Below, piece after piece: positions 26,545 to 35,507 of a stretch of 64,000 nucleotides of DNA. Position numbers and translations under genes: made by a program. The notes under the pieces were generated by a model. That model made no database searches. It was given only the letters and a program-made list of their open reading frames with translations, and was not told where the DNA came from. This DNA comes from Acidobacteriota bacterium (lineage in GTDB: Bacteria; Acidobacteriota; Blastocatellia; Pyrinomonadales; Pyrinomonadaceae): NCBI GenBank assembly GCA_029781855.1, contig JAKOVX010000130.1, positions 1 to 64,000 on the forward strand. Reading direction: 5' to 3'. Numbering within the stretch: the first letter of the stretch is position 1; the number at the start of each line of letters is the position of its first letter.

Positions 26545-28695
26545 ATGAGTAGATTTAGTTCTTTTTTCGCGATCTTGGCGTTGTCGGCGATTTTCGCCGA
26601 AGCGGCTTTGGGCCAAACGACTGAATTTACGTATCAGGGCAATCTGAAGGACGGAGCCAGCGCGGCGACGGGCAATTATGATTTCGAGTTCGCATTGTTT
26701 GATGCCGTGACGTCGGGCATGCAACTAGGAGCGACGCTCTTGAGACCCGGGGTCGCGGTCACGAACGGCACGTTTGCGGTCAAACTCGATTTCGGGAGCC
26801 AGTTTCCGGGAGCAAATCGTTTTCTCGAGATCCACGTTAGGACGGCGGGCGGTGGGGCGTTTACCGTGCTTGCTCCGCGGCAGCTGGTATCAAGTTCGCC
26901 GTATTCGGTCAAAAGCCTCAGTGCCGATACGGCGACAAGTGCAACGACCGCGAACAGTGCCACGACGGCAGGCAATGTATCGGGGATCGTTCCAATCGCT
27001 AACGGCGGAACGGGCAGCTCGACATTAAGTTTCGTGGACCTTTTGACCGATCAAACCACTATCGGCGGCAACAAGACTTTTACTGGAATTCTTAGCGGAA
27101 ACATCGTAAGCGCTGCAACGCAGTTTAACATTGGACCGAACCGCGTATTAGCGACACCTTCCGGTAATCTGTTTGCCGGCTTGGGAGCCGGAGCATTTAC
27201 GTCCAGTGGAACAAACAATGTGTTCGCGGGTCCAGGTGCAGGACAAGGAACCGTATCCGGAAACAACAATACGTTCGTGGGCCGCCAAGCCGGTAATGGC
27301 AATGTCACCGGTAGCAGCAACACGTTGATCGGTTCGGGGACGAGTGTATCGGCGCCCGATCTCGTTGTTGCAACCGCTATCGGTGCAGGCGCTACGGTCG
27401 GGTCGAGCAATACCCTTGTTCTCGGTCGCTCAGTGGATAGCGTTCAGATTCCGGGTAACCTGAGTGTGACCGGTACCGTCGCTGGCAGAGGTACGCTGCC
27501 GTGGCAAGTCGTTTCGGGTCTTTTGCAGCAGGCCCAACCGAACAACGGCTACATGGCAACCAACGATGCGCAGGTGACGATAACTCTGCCTGCGAATCCG
27601 AATATTGGTGATATTGTCCGAGTTTCAGGGTTTGGAACAGGGGGCTGGAAGGTCGTGGGAAATCCGGGCCAATTTATTGTACCGAACATAACCACCACCG
27701 GCGAAAACTGGGTCCCGAACGAAAGCATAAGAACCTGGTCAGCGGTCGCGTCTTCCGCAGACGGAACGAAGCTCGTAGCAACAGTTGATACCGGCCAGAT
27801 ATATACATCCACCGATTCGGGAACAAGTTGGACGCCCCGTGGACCAGTCGACGACTGGAAAGCCGTGGCATCTTCCGCTGACGGAACACGATTGGTCGCG
27901 TCCCCCGGCGGAACCATCCAAACGTCTAGTGATTCCGGCGCTACCTGGACGCCTCACGGCCCAATCGGTTCCTGGAAAGGTGTCGCTTCGTCGGCCGACG
28001 GACAGAAACTGGCAGCGGCACAGTGTGGTGGACAGATCCATACCTCTACAGACTTTGGCGTCACCTGGACACCACGCGGGCCTTCCAAATGCTGGCTTTC
28101 CGTCGCATCCTCATCGGACGGTACGAAATTGATCGCGGCAGCCTCAGACGATAACAGTCCTAATCAAAATCCGGAACCTATTTACCTATCGAATGATTCC
28201 GGCGTCACCTGGACACCTATAACAGCACTCGGAACCCGGCATTGGTGGTACGTTGCATCTTCTGGAAACGGTAATACATTAATAGCGATCTCGCAAAATC
28301 TTGGAGATAACTGGATCTCGACTGATTCGGGAGCGAATTGGACAAGGCGAGAGACAGACAAGGCCTGGAACCGAGCGGCCGTATCTGCCGACGGAACCAA
28401 GTTGGTCGCAGTCGTTGCGGGCGGGCAGATCTATACATCGATTGATTCGGGAACTTCCTGGAGGGTCCGCGATTCGAACAGGAACTGGGAAGGCGTAGCA
28501 TCGTCGGCTGATGGCAGCAAGCTACTTGCCGTCGCGGTACCTGGTCAGATATACACCGCCACGATTCTCGACGTTCCGAATGGAAGAGCTAAGTACGTCG
28601 TGGGTGGTCAAAACAGCTCGATCGAGCTGCAATACGTCGGCGGCGGAATTTTTCTCCCGATCAGCCAAATTGCCTCGACCGTTGCATTTTATTGA
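26545..28695 (+). CDS. Secreted S74-family-like head with BNR/Asp-box beta-propeller repeats
   Basis: 716 residues from the ATG at 26545 (GGAGGG six bases upstream). A longer frame starts at 26392, but its N-terminus is not signal-like. The signal peptide is ~1-24 (FFAILALSAIFAEAALGQ). Residues ~25-135 are a head domain (TTEFTYQGNLKDG, then GANRFLEIHVRT, then PRQLVSSSPYSV) that is also present at 28838, 30750 and 32917. Residues ~190-300 contain N-x-F-x-G...AG repeats. From ~395 to 672, at least seven Asp-box/BNR-like repeats (SADGTKLVA, then IYTSTDSGTSWTPRG) form a predicted beta-propeller. Unlike its neighbours it lacks the C-terminal endosialidase-chaperone domain. Probably exported; the function is unknown. 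Confidence 0.75.
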   Translation: MSRFSSFFAILALSAIFAEAALGQTTEFTYQGNLKDGASAATGNYDFEFALFDAVTSGMQLGATLLRPGVAVTNGTFAVKLDFGSQFPGANRFLEIHVRTAGGGAFTVLAPRQLVSSSPYSVKSLSADTATSATTANSATTAGNVSGIVPIANGGTGSSTLSFVDLLTDQTTIGGNKTFTGILSGNIVSAATQFNIGPNRVLATPSGNLFAGLGAGAFTSSGTNNVFAGPGAGQGTVSGNNNTFVGRQAGNGNVTGSSNTLIGSGTSVSAPDLVVATAIGAGATVGSSNTLVLGRSVDSVQIPGNLSVTGTVAGRGTLPWQVVSGLLQQAQPNNGYMATNDAQVTITLPANPNIGDIVRVSGFGTGGWKVVGNPGQFIVPNITTTGENWVPNESIRTWSAVASSADGTKLVATVDTGQIYTSTDSGTSWTPRGPVDDWKAVASSADGTRLVASPGGTIQTSSDSGATWTPHGPIGSWKGVASSADGQKLAAAQCGGQIHTSTDFGVTWTPRGPSKCWLSVASSSDGTKLIAAASDDNSPNQNPEPIYLSNDSGVTWTPITALGTRHWWYVASSGNGNTLIAISQNLGDNWISTDSGANWTRRETDKAWNRAAVSADGTKLVAVVAGGQIYTSIDSGTSWRVRDSNRNWEGVASSADGSKLLAVAVPGQIYTATILDVPNGRAKYVVGGQNSSIELQYVGGGIFLPISQIASTVAFY

Positions 28696-28837
28696 TTTCG
28701 ATCGCCGAGTTCTGAATTGGAGGAATTGTGGCTGACGAACAATAGAACAAAATGGATCCGACAATAGCCCGGTAACTGAAAAGTTTGTGCTAACAAGTTG
28801 GACGCTACCTGATTGGCAAGCACAAGGAGTAAGCGAG

Positions 28838-30651
28838 ATGATTCGGCCTTAGTGTTAGTTGTGCTTTTACTAAGCCTTAGCGACGTGGTGGTTTCGCAAA
28901 CGACTGAATTCGCCTGTCAGGGCAGTCTGCAGAACTCATCTGCGCCGGCTAATGTTAATTTCGATTTCGAATTCCTCCTGTTCGACTCGTTGACGGCAGG
29001 AACTCAGCAGGGTGCGACGCTGACCAGATCGAATGTCGCGGTCGCGAACGACCCATTCTCCCCAAAGCGTGATTTCGCGAACCAGATTAGGGGCGCGAAT
29101 CGCTTTCTTGAGATCCACGTTCGCCCGACCGGCAAATCGGACATTACGGTTCTGGCACCGAGGCAGCCAATGATCGCCGCCCTATTCGGTCAAGGCCCAA
29201 AACGCAGATAACGCAAATAGTGCGACGAATGCCGTCAACGCCACGAATGCGATGACAGCGACCAACGCCGCTCAGCTTGGCGGAGTCGCGGCAAGTCAGT
29301 ATGTCATCACGACCGATCCCCGGATGACAGATGCGAGAGCGCCGACAGCAGGCTCGTCGAACTATTTCCAAAATGGCACATCACCACAGGCATCGAGCAA
29401 TTTCAATATCGGCGGCGACGGCACGATTGCGGGGACCCTCAAGACGGCGAATCTCCAGACGACAAGTAACACCGGCGGTGTCCAGATCGGGACTGACGGG
29501 GTGACTGACGCTATCAAGATTACCTCTGCTGGGAACGCGATGACTATGGAGCCGCTCTTCGGCTTAGCCGCCCGGGAACGGGGGGCCGCGATTTTGAAAT
29601 CTCTGTATTCGGTAATGCCGATCCAGCTTCAGGTCCAGGTTACTTCGCGATCAGAGATCTTTCGGCGGGTGCGGATAGGTTCCTGATCCGTCCCGACGGG
29701 CAGGTCTTAGTGATGGGAAGCTCTCTTATCTTTCCGTGGACCTCATTTAGTACGCTCGCAAATTCCGGCATCACAAGCCAACAGAACCGACTCGTCCTAA
29801 ATTTTGATGTAAATAGCGGAAACGAGCTCTTTATCAGCAATCACGACATTTCCGGAATTCTCCTTCAGGAAGATGACAATCCTGTCGATTCCAGTTTCAA
29901 TTCACCTGCCCGCGGCTTCCGGTTCTATTCGAGAGTTGGCAATAGACAAGCCCCTCTGGCCGAAATAATGACCCTCACCGGCGCGGGTAATCTCGGCTTA
30001 GGCACAACCGCTCCTGCAACCAAACTTCATGTTTCTGGTACGGGTGTTATTCGCGCGCGCGTAAATTCAGACTCCAACGCAGGATTGGAATTAACATTGA
30101 ACAATCAACCTGGTTGGTCGGTAGCGACGGCAAACGGAGGACAGTTTCTTGTTTTCAATGACGCAATATCTCAGAGCGCATTTTCCATAGATGCGGTCTC
30201 GAACGCGTTAACGATCAATTCCCTTGGCTCGGCGGGGAGCACGCAACTTTGCCGGAACGCCTCGAATCAGATCGCGACCTGTTCGCCGTCGGCACGATAC
30301 AAGAACAACATCAATTCTTTCAGATCCGGACTGTCACTCATAAGGGAACTTCGGCCCGTTTTATTTAACTGGAAGGACGGCGGGATGCAGGACATGGAGC
30401 TTGTTGCTGAGGAAATAAAACAAATCGAACCACTCCTGACGACGACCAACTCGGCGGGTCAGGTCGAGGGCGTCAAGTACGACCGCGTCAGCGTCGTCCT
30501 CATAAACAACGCGGTCAAGGAACAGCAGACGCAGATAGAGGAGCTCACGCGACAAAATCAGGCCCAGCAGAGTCAGCTCGCGGCGATGATGAAGCTGCTG
30601 TGTACTTCGCACCGGCATGATGCCGTGTGCAAATGTCCCTTACAGGATTGA
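28838..30651 (+). pseudogene. Frameshifted copy of the S74-type secreted protein
   Basis: Read together, three open segments rebuild one gene: the shared head (28850-29175), Ala/Asn/Thr-rich region plus collar (29180-29580), and a C-terminal part with the endosialidase-chaperone signature (SARYKNNINSFRSG, then LRPVLFNWKDG, then MELVAEEIKQIEPLL). The ATG at 28838, preceded by AAGGAG, runs into a stop after four codons. A second shift near 29178-29180 has one extra base relative to the intact homologues. A third lies at a run of six G (29580-29585), where adding one G restores the frame. With three breaks the gene is dead unless the assembly is wrong. Confidence 0.8.
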
Positions 30652-30749
30652 CCCGGCGCCCGGAACGAAAAAAAACTTATCGCTTTCTCTATTCTCGTGA
30701 TAAAGTTGCGGTTTAACCCCCAAGTTAACTCTTCGAAGGAGAAAGAGAG

Positions 30750-32915
30750 ATGAAGAAGGCTTTTACGCTCGCGGTTCTGCTTTTCATTCTTGTCGTTTGC
30801 CTCGCCCCTGTGGCGCGCGCCCAGACGACCGAGTTTACTTACCAAGGCAACCTGAAAGACGGCGCCAATCCGGCCAACGGCAACTATGATCTTGAGTTCC
30901 TGTTGTTCGATGCGTTGACGGCGGGAACTCAGCAGGGTGCGACGCTTACCAGATCGAATGTCGCGGTCGCGAACGGGGCTTTTGCCGTTAAGCTCGATTT
31001 CGGAAGCCAGTTCCCCGGAGCGAACCGCTTTTTGGAGATCCACGTACGTACGACGGGCGGCGGTTCATTTACGGTGCTCTCGCCACGGCAGCCGGTCGGC
31101 AATACGCCGTATTCGGTCCGCGCTTTGAGTGCGTCGAGCGCCGACAGCGTCGCCGCCGGCGGCATTCCCGCCGGAAGCGGAAACTACGTACAAAACGGCA
31201 CTTCGCAGCAGCCGTCAAGCAATTTCAACATCAGCGGTAACGGTACGATCGGCGGTAATCTTACCGTCAACGGTATAGTTTCCTATAACATCGTGAATGC
31301 CCAAACGCAGTACAACCTTGCCGGAGCTCGTATTTTGAGCAATGCAGGAATAAATAACCTTTCCGCTGGCGCCGGTGCGGGCGGCGCCAACACAACCGGA
31401 TGTTGTAATGCTTTTTTCGGCTTTGCCGCCGGTGCGGTCTCAAATACGAATGACAATTCTTTTTTTGGCAATAACGCAGGTGCGGCCACGATCGATGGCA
31501 ATCGAAATTCGTTCTTTGGTAGTGCAGCCGGCTACTCGAATGTTCACGGTGTGAGTAATTCCTTCTTTGGAGTCGCCGCAGGCCGTAACAACACCGGCAA
31601 CAATAACAGCTTCTTCGGTGACAGCGCCGGTTTTAACAATACCGCGAGCGGCAATTCGTTCTTCGGCATCAACTCCGGCTACTCGAATACCAGCGGCGTT
31701 ACCAACAGTTTCTTCGGCTTTCAGTCAGGGTTCAGGAACACCACAGAACACGACAATACCTTTGTGGGCTATAATGCGGGCGCAAACAGCGGGCTCAACG
31801 ATTCTGGCGGAAATGCCAACTTCAATACCTTTGTCGGTGCCTTTGCGGGATCAGCTAATACTACGGGACAGAGAAACTCGTTCTTTGGCGCCGGCGCGGG
31901 TGCAGGAACGAGTACGGACAGTCAAAACTCTTTCTTTGGTTATCACGCCGGCACGCTGGACCAGGGCGGAACGAGCAACAGTTTTTTTGGAAGCGACGCT
32001 GGATCGAGTACAACGACAGGCTCGACAAATTCGTTCTTTGGGTCAGCCGCCGGCTTCTTCAATACGACCGGCGAAAACAATGCTTTCTTTGGCCAGGCGG
32101 CGGGACTGCATAACACGCAGAGTAGTGCCAACTCATTCTTTGGAGTCTCATCCGGTTTCAATGCGAACGGCGGAAATTATAATTCCTTCTTCGGTTTTGA
32201 GTCCGGGTTGGCCGACCAGATTGGTTCCAGTAATAGTTTTTTCGGCGTATCGGCAGGACGCAACACTCTGGGAAATTTCAATAGTTTCTTTGGTGCCGCA
32301 GCTGGCGCGTCAAACACCACGGGTTCGTCCAACAGTGCTATTGGTAACGGAGCGGATTTCGGAGCGTCCGGCCTAAGCAACGCTACCGCGATTGGCGCGG
32401 GCGCGGTGGTTTCTGCAAGTAATCGCATCCAACTTGGACGCGTCGGGTCCGATACGGTCGCGATCGGTACGGTCGGGATCGGCGGCACCTTCGCAATCTG
32501 CATAAATGCTTCCTTTGAACTGTCGGGCTGTTCATCAAGTCGCCGGTACAAGGAAAACATTCAGTCCTTCGCTGGCGGCTTAGATCTCCTCTGGCGATTT
32601 CATCCTGTAACGTTTGATTGGAAGGGTTCAAAGAAGCGCGACCTCGGACTGATAGCAGAAGAGGTCTTTGATATAGATCCGCTGCTTGTTTCATACAATC
32701 CGTTCGGAGAGATCGAAGGTGTTAAATACGCTCAAATCAACGTGATACTGATCAACGCTATCAAAGAGCAGCAGGCGCAGATCGAACAACTGGAGAGCAG
32801 CAATACCCAGCAGCGAGATCAACTCGCGAACCAACAGCACCAACTCGATGAGCTGAACCGCGTTGTTTGTTCGATAAGGCCGGACGCAACGGTCTGCGTT
32901 CCGAAGAAGAAGTAA
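30750..32915 (+). CDS. Secreted protein with NSFFG-type repeats and C-terminal endosialidase-chaperone (S74) domain
   Basis: 721 residues. The signal peptide is ~1-25 (AVLLFILVVCLAPVARAQ). The shared head domain is at ~26-130. Residues ~220-540 hold 18-19 repeats of about 17 residues with a NSFFG...AG core, a pattern expected to form a beta-helical shaft. The last ~130 residues form an intramolecular chaperone/peptidase S74-type domain (SSRRYKENIQSFAGG, then FHPVTFDWKGSK, then DLGLIAEEVFDIDPLL) and a coiled-coil end rich in Gln. In phage tail spikes this domain trimerises the shaft and may be cleaved off. The usual Ser-Asp start of the cleavage site is not obvious here. A trimeric surface fibre is a reasonable inference. 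Confidence 0.82.
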   Translation: MKKAFTLAVLLFILVVCLAPVARAQTTEFTYQGNLKDGANPANGNYDLEFLLFDALTAGTQQGATLTRSNVAVANGAFAVKLDFGSQFPGANRFLEIHVRTTGGGSFTVLSPRQPVGNTPYSVRALSASSADSVAAGGIPAGSGNYVQNGTSQQPSSNFNISGNGTIGGNLTVNGIVSYNIVNAQTQYNLAGARILSNAGINNLSAGAGAGGANTTGCCNAFFGFAAGAVSNTNDNSFFGNNAGAATIDGNRNSFFGSAAGYSNVHGVSNSFFGVAAGRNNTGNNNSFFGDSAGFNNTASGNSFFGINSGYSNTSGVTNSFFGFQSGFRNTTEHDNTFVGYNAGANSGLNDSGGNANFNTFVGAFAGSANTTGQRNSFFGAGAGAGTSTDSQNSFFGYHAGTLDQGGTSNSFFGSDAGSSTTTGSTNSFFGSAAGFFNTTGENNAFFGQAAGLHNTQSSANSFFGVSSGFNANGGNYNSFFGFESGLADQIGSSNSFFGVSAGRNTLGNFNSFFGAAAGASNTTGSSNSAIGNGADFGASGLSNATAIGAGAVVSASNRIQLGRVGSDTVAIGTVGIGGTFAICINASFELSGCSSSRRYKENIQSFAGGLDLLWRFHPVTFDWKGSKKRDLGLIAEEVFDIDPLLVSYNPFGEIEGVKYAQINVILINAIKEQQAQIEQLESSNTQQRDQLANQQHQLDELNRVVCSIRPDATVCVPKKK
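31408..32350 (+). repeat. Tandem NSFFG protein repeats
   Basis: About 18-19 in-frame units, ~51 bases each, coding N-S/A/T-F-F/V-G followed by an AG/SG pair. Codons vary, so this is protein-level rather than DNA-level repetition, which argues for selection on the fibre shaft and not recent slippage. Confidence 0.75.
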
Positions 32916-32916
32916 G

Positions 32917-33358
32917 CTGAAAACGCTACTTGTATCTTTGCTAATTTGTGCGGCCGCGGCGATGAGTATTTCGGCGCAGACAACTGCTTTTGCCCACCAA
33001 GGCAGCCCAAAGGACCGTGTCAATGCTGTGAATGGAAATTACGATTTTGGTTCTTGCTGTTCGACTCGCTGAACAGCGGCATGCAGCAGGGCTGGCGAAT
33101 GTGGTAAACGCGGTCAATGCCGCAAATGCGACGACCGCGACCAACGCCACACAGCTTGGCGGCGCAGCTGCTGGGCAATATGTCCTGACAACTGATCTGC
33201 GAATCACCGACACGCGCATCCCGACGGCGGGAAGCCGAAATCACTTTCAAAACGTGACCTCGCAGCTGGTTGCCAGCGATCTTGACATCAGCGCCAAAGC
33301 GATCGCGGAGGAACTCTTAGCGGGAGCATCGTTAACGACTTGCCGGAATTCTATCTAG
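32917..33358 (+). pseudogene. Decayed fourth copy of the S74-type head gene
   Basis: A start codon appears mutated (CTG at 32917 followed by AAAACGCTA). The signal-like text TLLVSLLICAAAAMSISA and the head residues TTAFAHQGSPKDR and NGNYDF follow. The frame then shifts at LLFDSLNSGMQQG and jumps directly to the Ala/Asn/Thr-rich collar (VVNAVNAANATTATNATQL, then GQYVLTTDLRITDTRIPT). Most of the head is missing. No C-terminal domain remains. It starts one base after the stop of the intact gene, so this is tandem gene decay. Confidence 0.75.
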
Positions 33359-33461
33359 AACGACAACGTTCGCGGATTTTCCGGTCTTCCGCGAAAACGG
33401 AACCTTATTCGTCGACCGAGATAACAGTGCACCGCCGGGTGTATTGGGGATCGCTCAAGGT

Positions 33462-34577
33462 TCACGCCGCGACTGCCATTTGGCAGGTCGACGCGTCCCC
33501 GTCAAACTGTTTTTTTTCGGCGGCCTGCGAAGCGTGGAATTTCTTGAGGATACGTGAAAGTGTCGAATGGGTCGCTCCCATCGCCCGGGCGGCCCTTCGG
33601 AGGTTGCCGTTATTCTGCTTGAGCGTGTGTTTGATCACGGTCCCGGCTGCTTTCACATAGATGGTGTCGAGATCGATGCCGTCGCTGTCAAAAGTTACGG
33701 TGACGAGTTCCCTGTCGGGATCGCACGGGCTTTGGGTATGCCCCGATCTTGATGTTAGATCCCCGCTGCCCGCGACGACTGTGAATATTGGCCGGGGAAG
33801 CTGACTGAATACCCTCATCACCGCGTCCCGCGTTATCTCGTCGTCATCAATGCACTCTACCGCCAGACGGGTCGCAAAATTGAGTAGTTCGCGGAAATTT
33901 CCGGACCACTCGCGAGACTCGATCTCGGCGATCGCATCGTCGTCGATCCGAAAGGACACTTCCCTGCCGATCGATGTGAGTTCCCTTTCCAATTGGGAGC
34001 AGATCAAATTCCGGATCTTTTCGCGTTGGTATCGAAGCGGAACAGTTTCAATGTGCAGTATGTTAAGGCGGTCAAACAGATCAGGCCGGAAGAGACCCTC
34101 GGAGACCATAACGCGGAGGTCACGGCTGGTCGCGGCCACGATCCTCACGTCGACCGGTCTCTCGACCGTGCTGCCGACCCGGCGGATCCGTTTTTCTTCT
34201 ACGGCCTTCAGTAGTTTCGCCTGGAGAGGAAGGGCGATCTCGCCGATCTCGTCGAGGAACAGGGTTCCCCCGCCGGCGATCTCAAAAAGCCCGGTCTTGG
34301 CGGAAGCGGCACCCGTGAAGGCTCCTTTTTCGTAGCCGAACAATTCTGATTCGAGCAGTTCGGGTGAAAGCCCCGCACAGTTGACGTTGACGAATTCGCC
34401 TTTCGATCTTGCACTCTCGTGGTGGAGCCTCCTGGCGATGGTGGTTTTCCCGGTTCCTCGTTCCCCGGTGATCAGGACGTAGTGGGGCACACGGGCATAT
34501 CGTTTCAGTTTAGCTTCTAGTTCGGCGACCAGGAAGCTGTTGGTCCGGTCATTCTCTCGGCGGGTTGAGTTTTCCAT
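33462..34577 (-). CDS. Sigma-54-dependent AAA+ activator without a sensor domain
   Basis: 371 residues from the ATG at 34577 (AAGGAGA at SD distance); a longer frame reaches 34766. The AAA+ domain fills ~15-250. Walker A is GERGTGKT near residue 38. The sigma-54-contacting GAFTGA loop is in GYEKGAFTGAASAKTG near 85. Walker B is LFLDEIGE near 109. Conserved arginines follow in GLFRPDLFDRLN. A Fis-type HTH lies at ~325-355 (NGNLRRAARAMGATHSTLSRIL). No receiver, GAF or PAS domain precedes the AAA+ core, as in PspF, so control may come from a partner protein. It probably drives sigma-54 promoters, but no clear -24/-12 promoter was found nearby. It lies at the left edge of the secretion island. 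Confidence 0.88.
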   Translation of the reverse strand: MENSTRRENDRTNSFLVAELEAKLKRYARVPHYVLITGERGTGKTTIARRLHHESARSKGEFVNVNCAGLSPELLESELFGYEKGAFTGAASAKTGLFEIAGGGTLFLDEIGEIALPLQAKLLKAVEEKRIRRVGSTVERPVDVRIVAATSRDLRVMVSEGLFRPDLFDRLNILHIETVPLRYQREKIRNLICSQLERELTSIGREVSFRIDDDAIAEIESREWSGNFRELLNFATRLAVECIDDDEITRDAVMRVFSQLPRPIFTVVAGSGDLTSRSGHTQSPCDPDRELVTVTFDSDGIDLDTIYVKAAGTVIKHTLKQNNGNLRRAARAMGATHSTLSRILKKFHASQAAEKKQFDGDASTCQMAVAA

Positions 34578-35427
34578 GGTTCTCCTTTCTGTTTCAAACG
34601 GCCTTTTGTCTCGGATTGGTGCACTCTTGCTTATCAATCTGCGTGCCGCATTTAGCGAAATGACGCGGAGCGTCCGTAAACACTCAATTACGCCGCCCTT
34701 TCTTAAGAAACAGGGGTGCGTATTGAGGTAACGGTTTCGCCGGAAATGTGCGCACGGCGTCCACATATTGTGCCCGGCCGCGACACTCCGTATTTGCGGG
34801 TTCGAATGAACTTCCTGGAGTCACTTCCCTGTTTCGGCCGGATACCGGGTCACCGACCACCGCAAGATCACCCCTGTTTTGCCGAATAAGGGCCTTTGCG
34901 GGCGTTTTTCCACCAAATTCGACCGGTAGTGGCTGTTTTGGGAAAAGCGAGGGCCTTCGCATCCATGAAAAGTGAAAGCGTGCGGCTATACGGGTTTCCC
35001 CGATGTGACCTACCGATATGATTAGGACGAGCAGCGCCTGTCGGATCCGATATTTTGCTTCCCTACTTGATGACGGTTAAAATATCTTGTTTGCTCAGAG
35101 AGCCGTTGACTCGGTCTTGAAGGGTCTGAACACGATCGTGTTCGGGTTGTAGGTTGTTTGGGGCCTGAAGAAGCGTTGGTAGCCGGCGTTCCCCGAGTTC
35201 CCTGTCCTGAACCGTTCCATTTTTAGCGACGGTATCGATCCCTGCGTCGTTCGGCCGGGCGGTTCGCCGGTCGAGGTTGGATAGAGCGGGTCCTTTGCCT
35301 GTTGATATTGTGCGTTCTGTGCACTCTGTATGTTTGGTGTATTATGTACGTGTTGTTGTTGTTGATGTACTTAGTGTTGTTTTTGTAGTTTTTGTGCGTT
35401 ATGTTTTCACTAATGACATTTTTTTTG
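34578..35427. other. Long upstream region with a GT-rich tract
   Basis: About 850 bases between the activator and the par-like promoter. 35290-35420 is strikingly T/G-rich on the plus strand (for example TGTTGTTGTTGTTGATG) and much lower in GC than its surroundings. It could be an origin, a transfer origin, a partition region or a bent-DNA upstream element. No gene is supported; short frames on both strands are artefacts of low complexity. Confidence 0.4.
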
Positions 35428-35456
35428 TTGACAACGTCACTTATGACGTTTATAAA
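35428..35456 (+). promoter_or_regulatory. Near-consensus sigma-70 promoter of the parA operon
   Basis: TTGACA at 35428-35433, a 17-base spacer and TATAAA at 35451-35456. Transcription would begin near 35463, about 45 bases before the GTG start of parA. The -35 is perfect and the -10 is one base off consensus, so basal strength should be high unless repressed. Confidence 0.8.
35433..35450. promoter_or_regulatory. Palindromic operator between the -35 and -10 boxes
   Basis: AACGTCA (35433-35439), spacer CTTA, TGACGTT (35444-35450): a perfect 7-base inverted repeat filling the promoter spacer. A related half-site TGACATT lies just upstream near 35414. Binding here would block RNA polymerase, so autorepression by a product of the operon, most likely the ribbon-helix-helix-like protein, is a natural reading. 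Confidence 0.7.
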
Positions 35457-35507
35457 CATAATGTCCTTGCAAAGGCATAAGTCAACAATATCAGGAACAT
35501 TTCAATT

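Noticed and set aside
31408..32350. Regular repeat that might be read as a CRISPR array
   Set aside because: Units are ~51 bases, in frame, variable at the DNA level and coding; there are no unique spacers or cas genes.
31567..32376. 269-codon plus-strand frame within the NSFFG repeats
   Set aside because: A second frame of the repeat region; low-complexity Arg/Ser/Thr product without start signal.
34785..34815. GGTTCGAAT sequence resembling a tRNA T-loop
   Set aside because: The flanking stems do not pair and no acceptor or anticodon arm fits.
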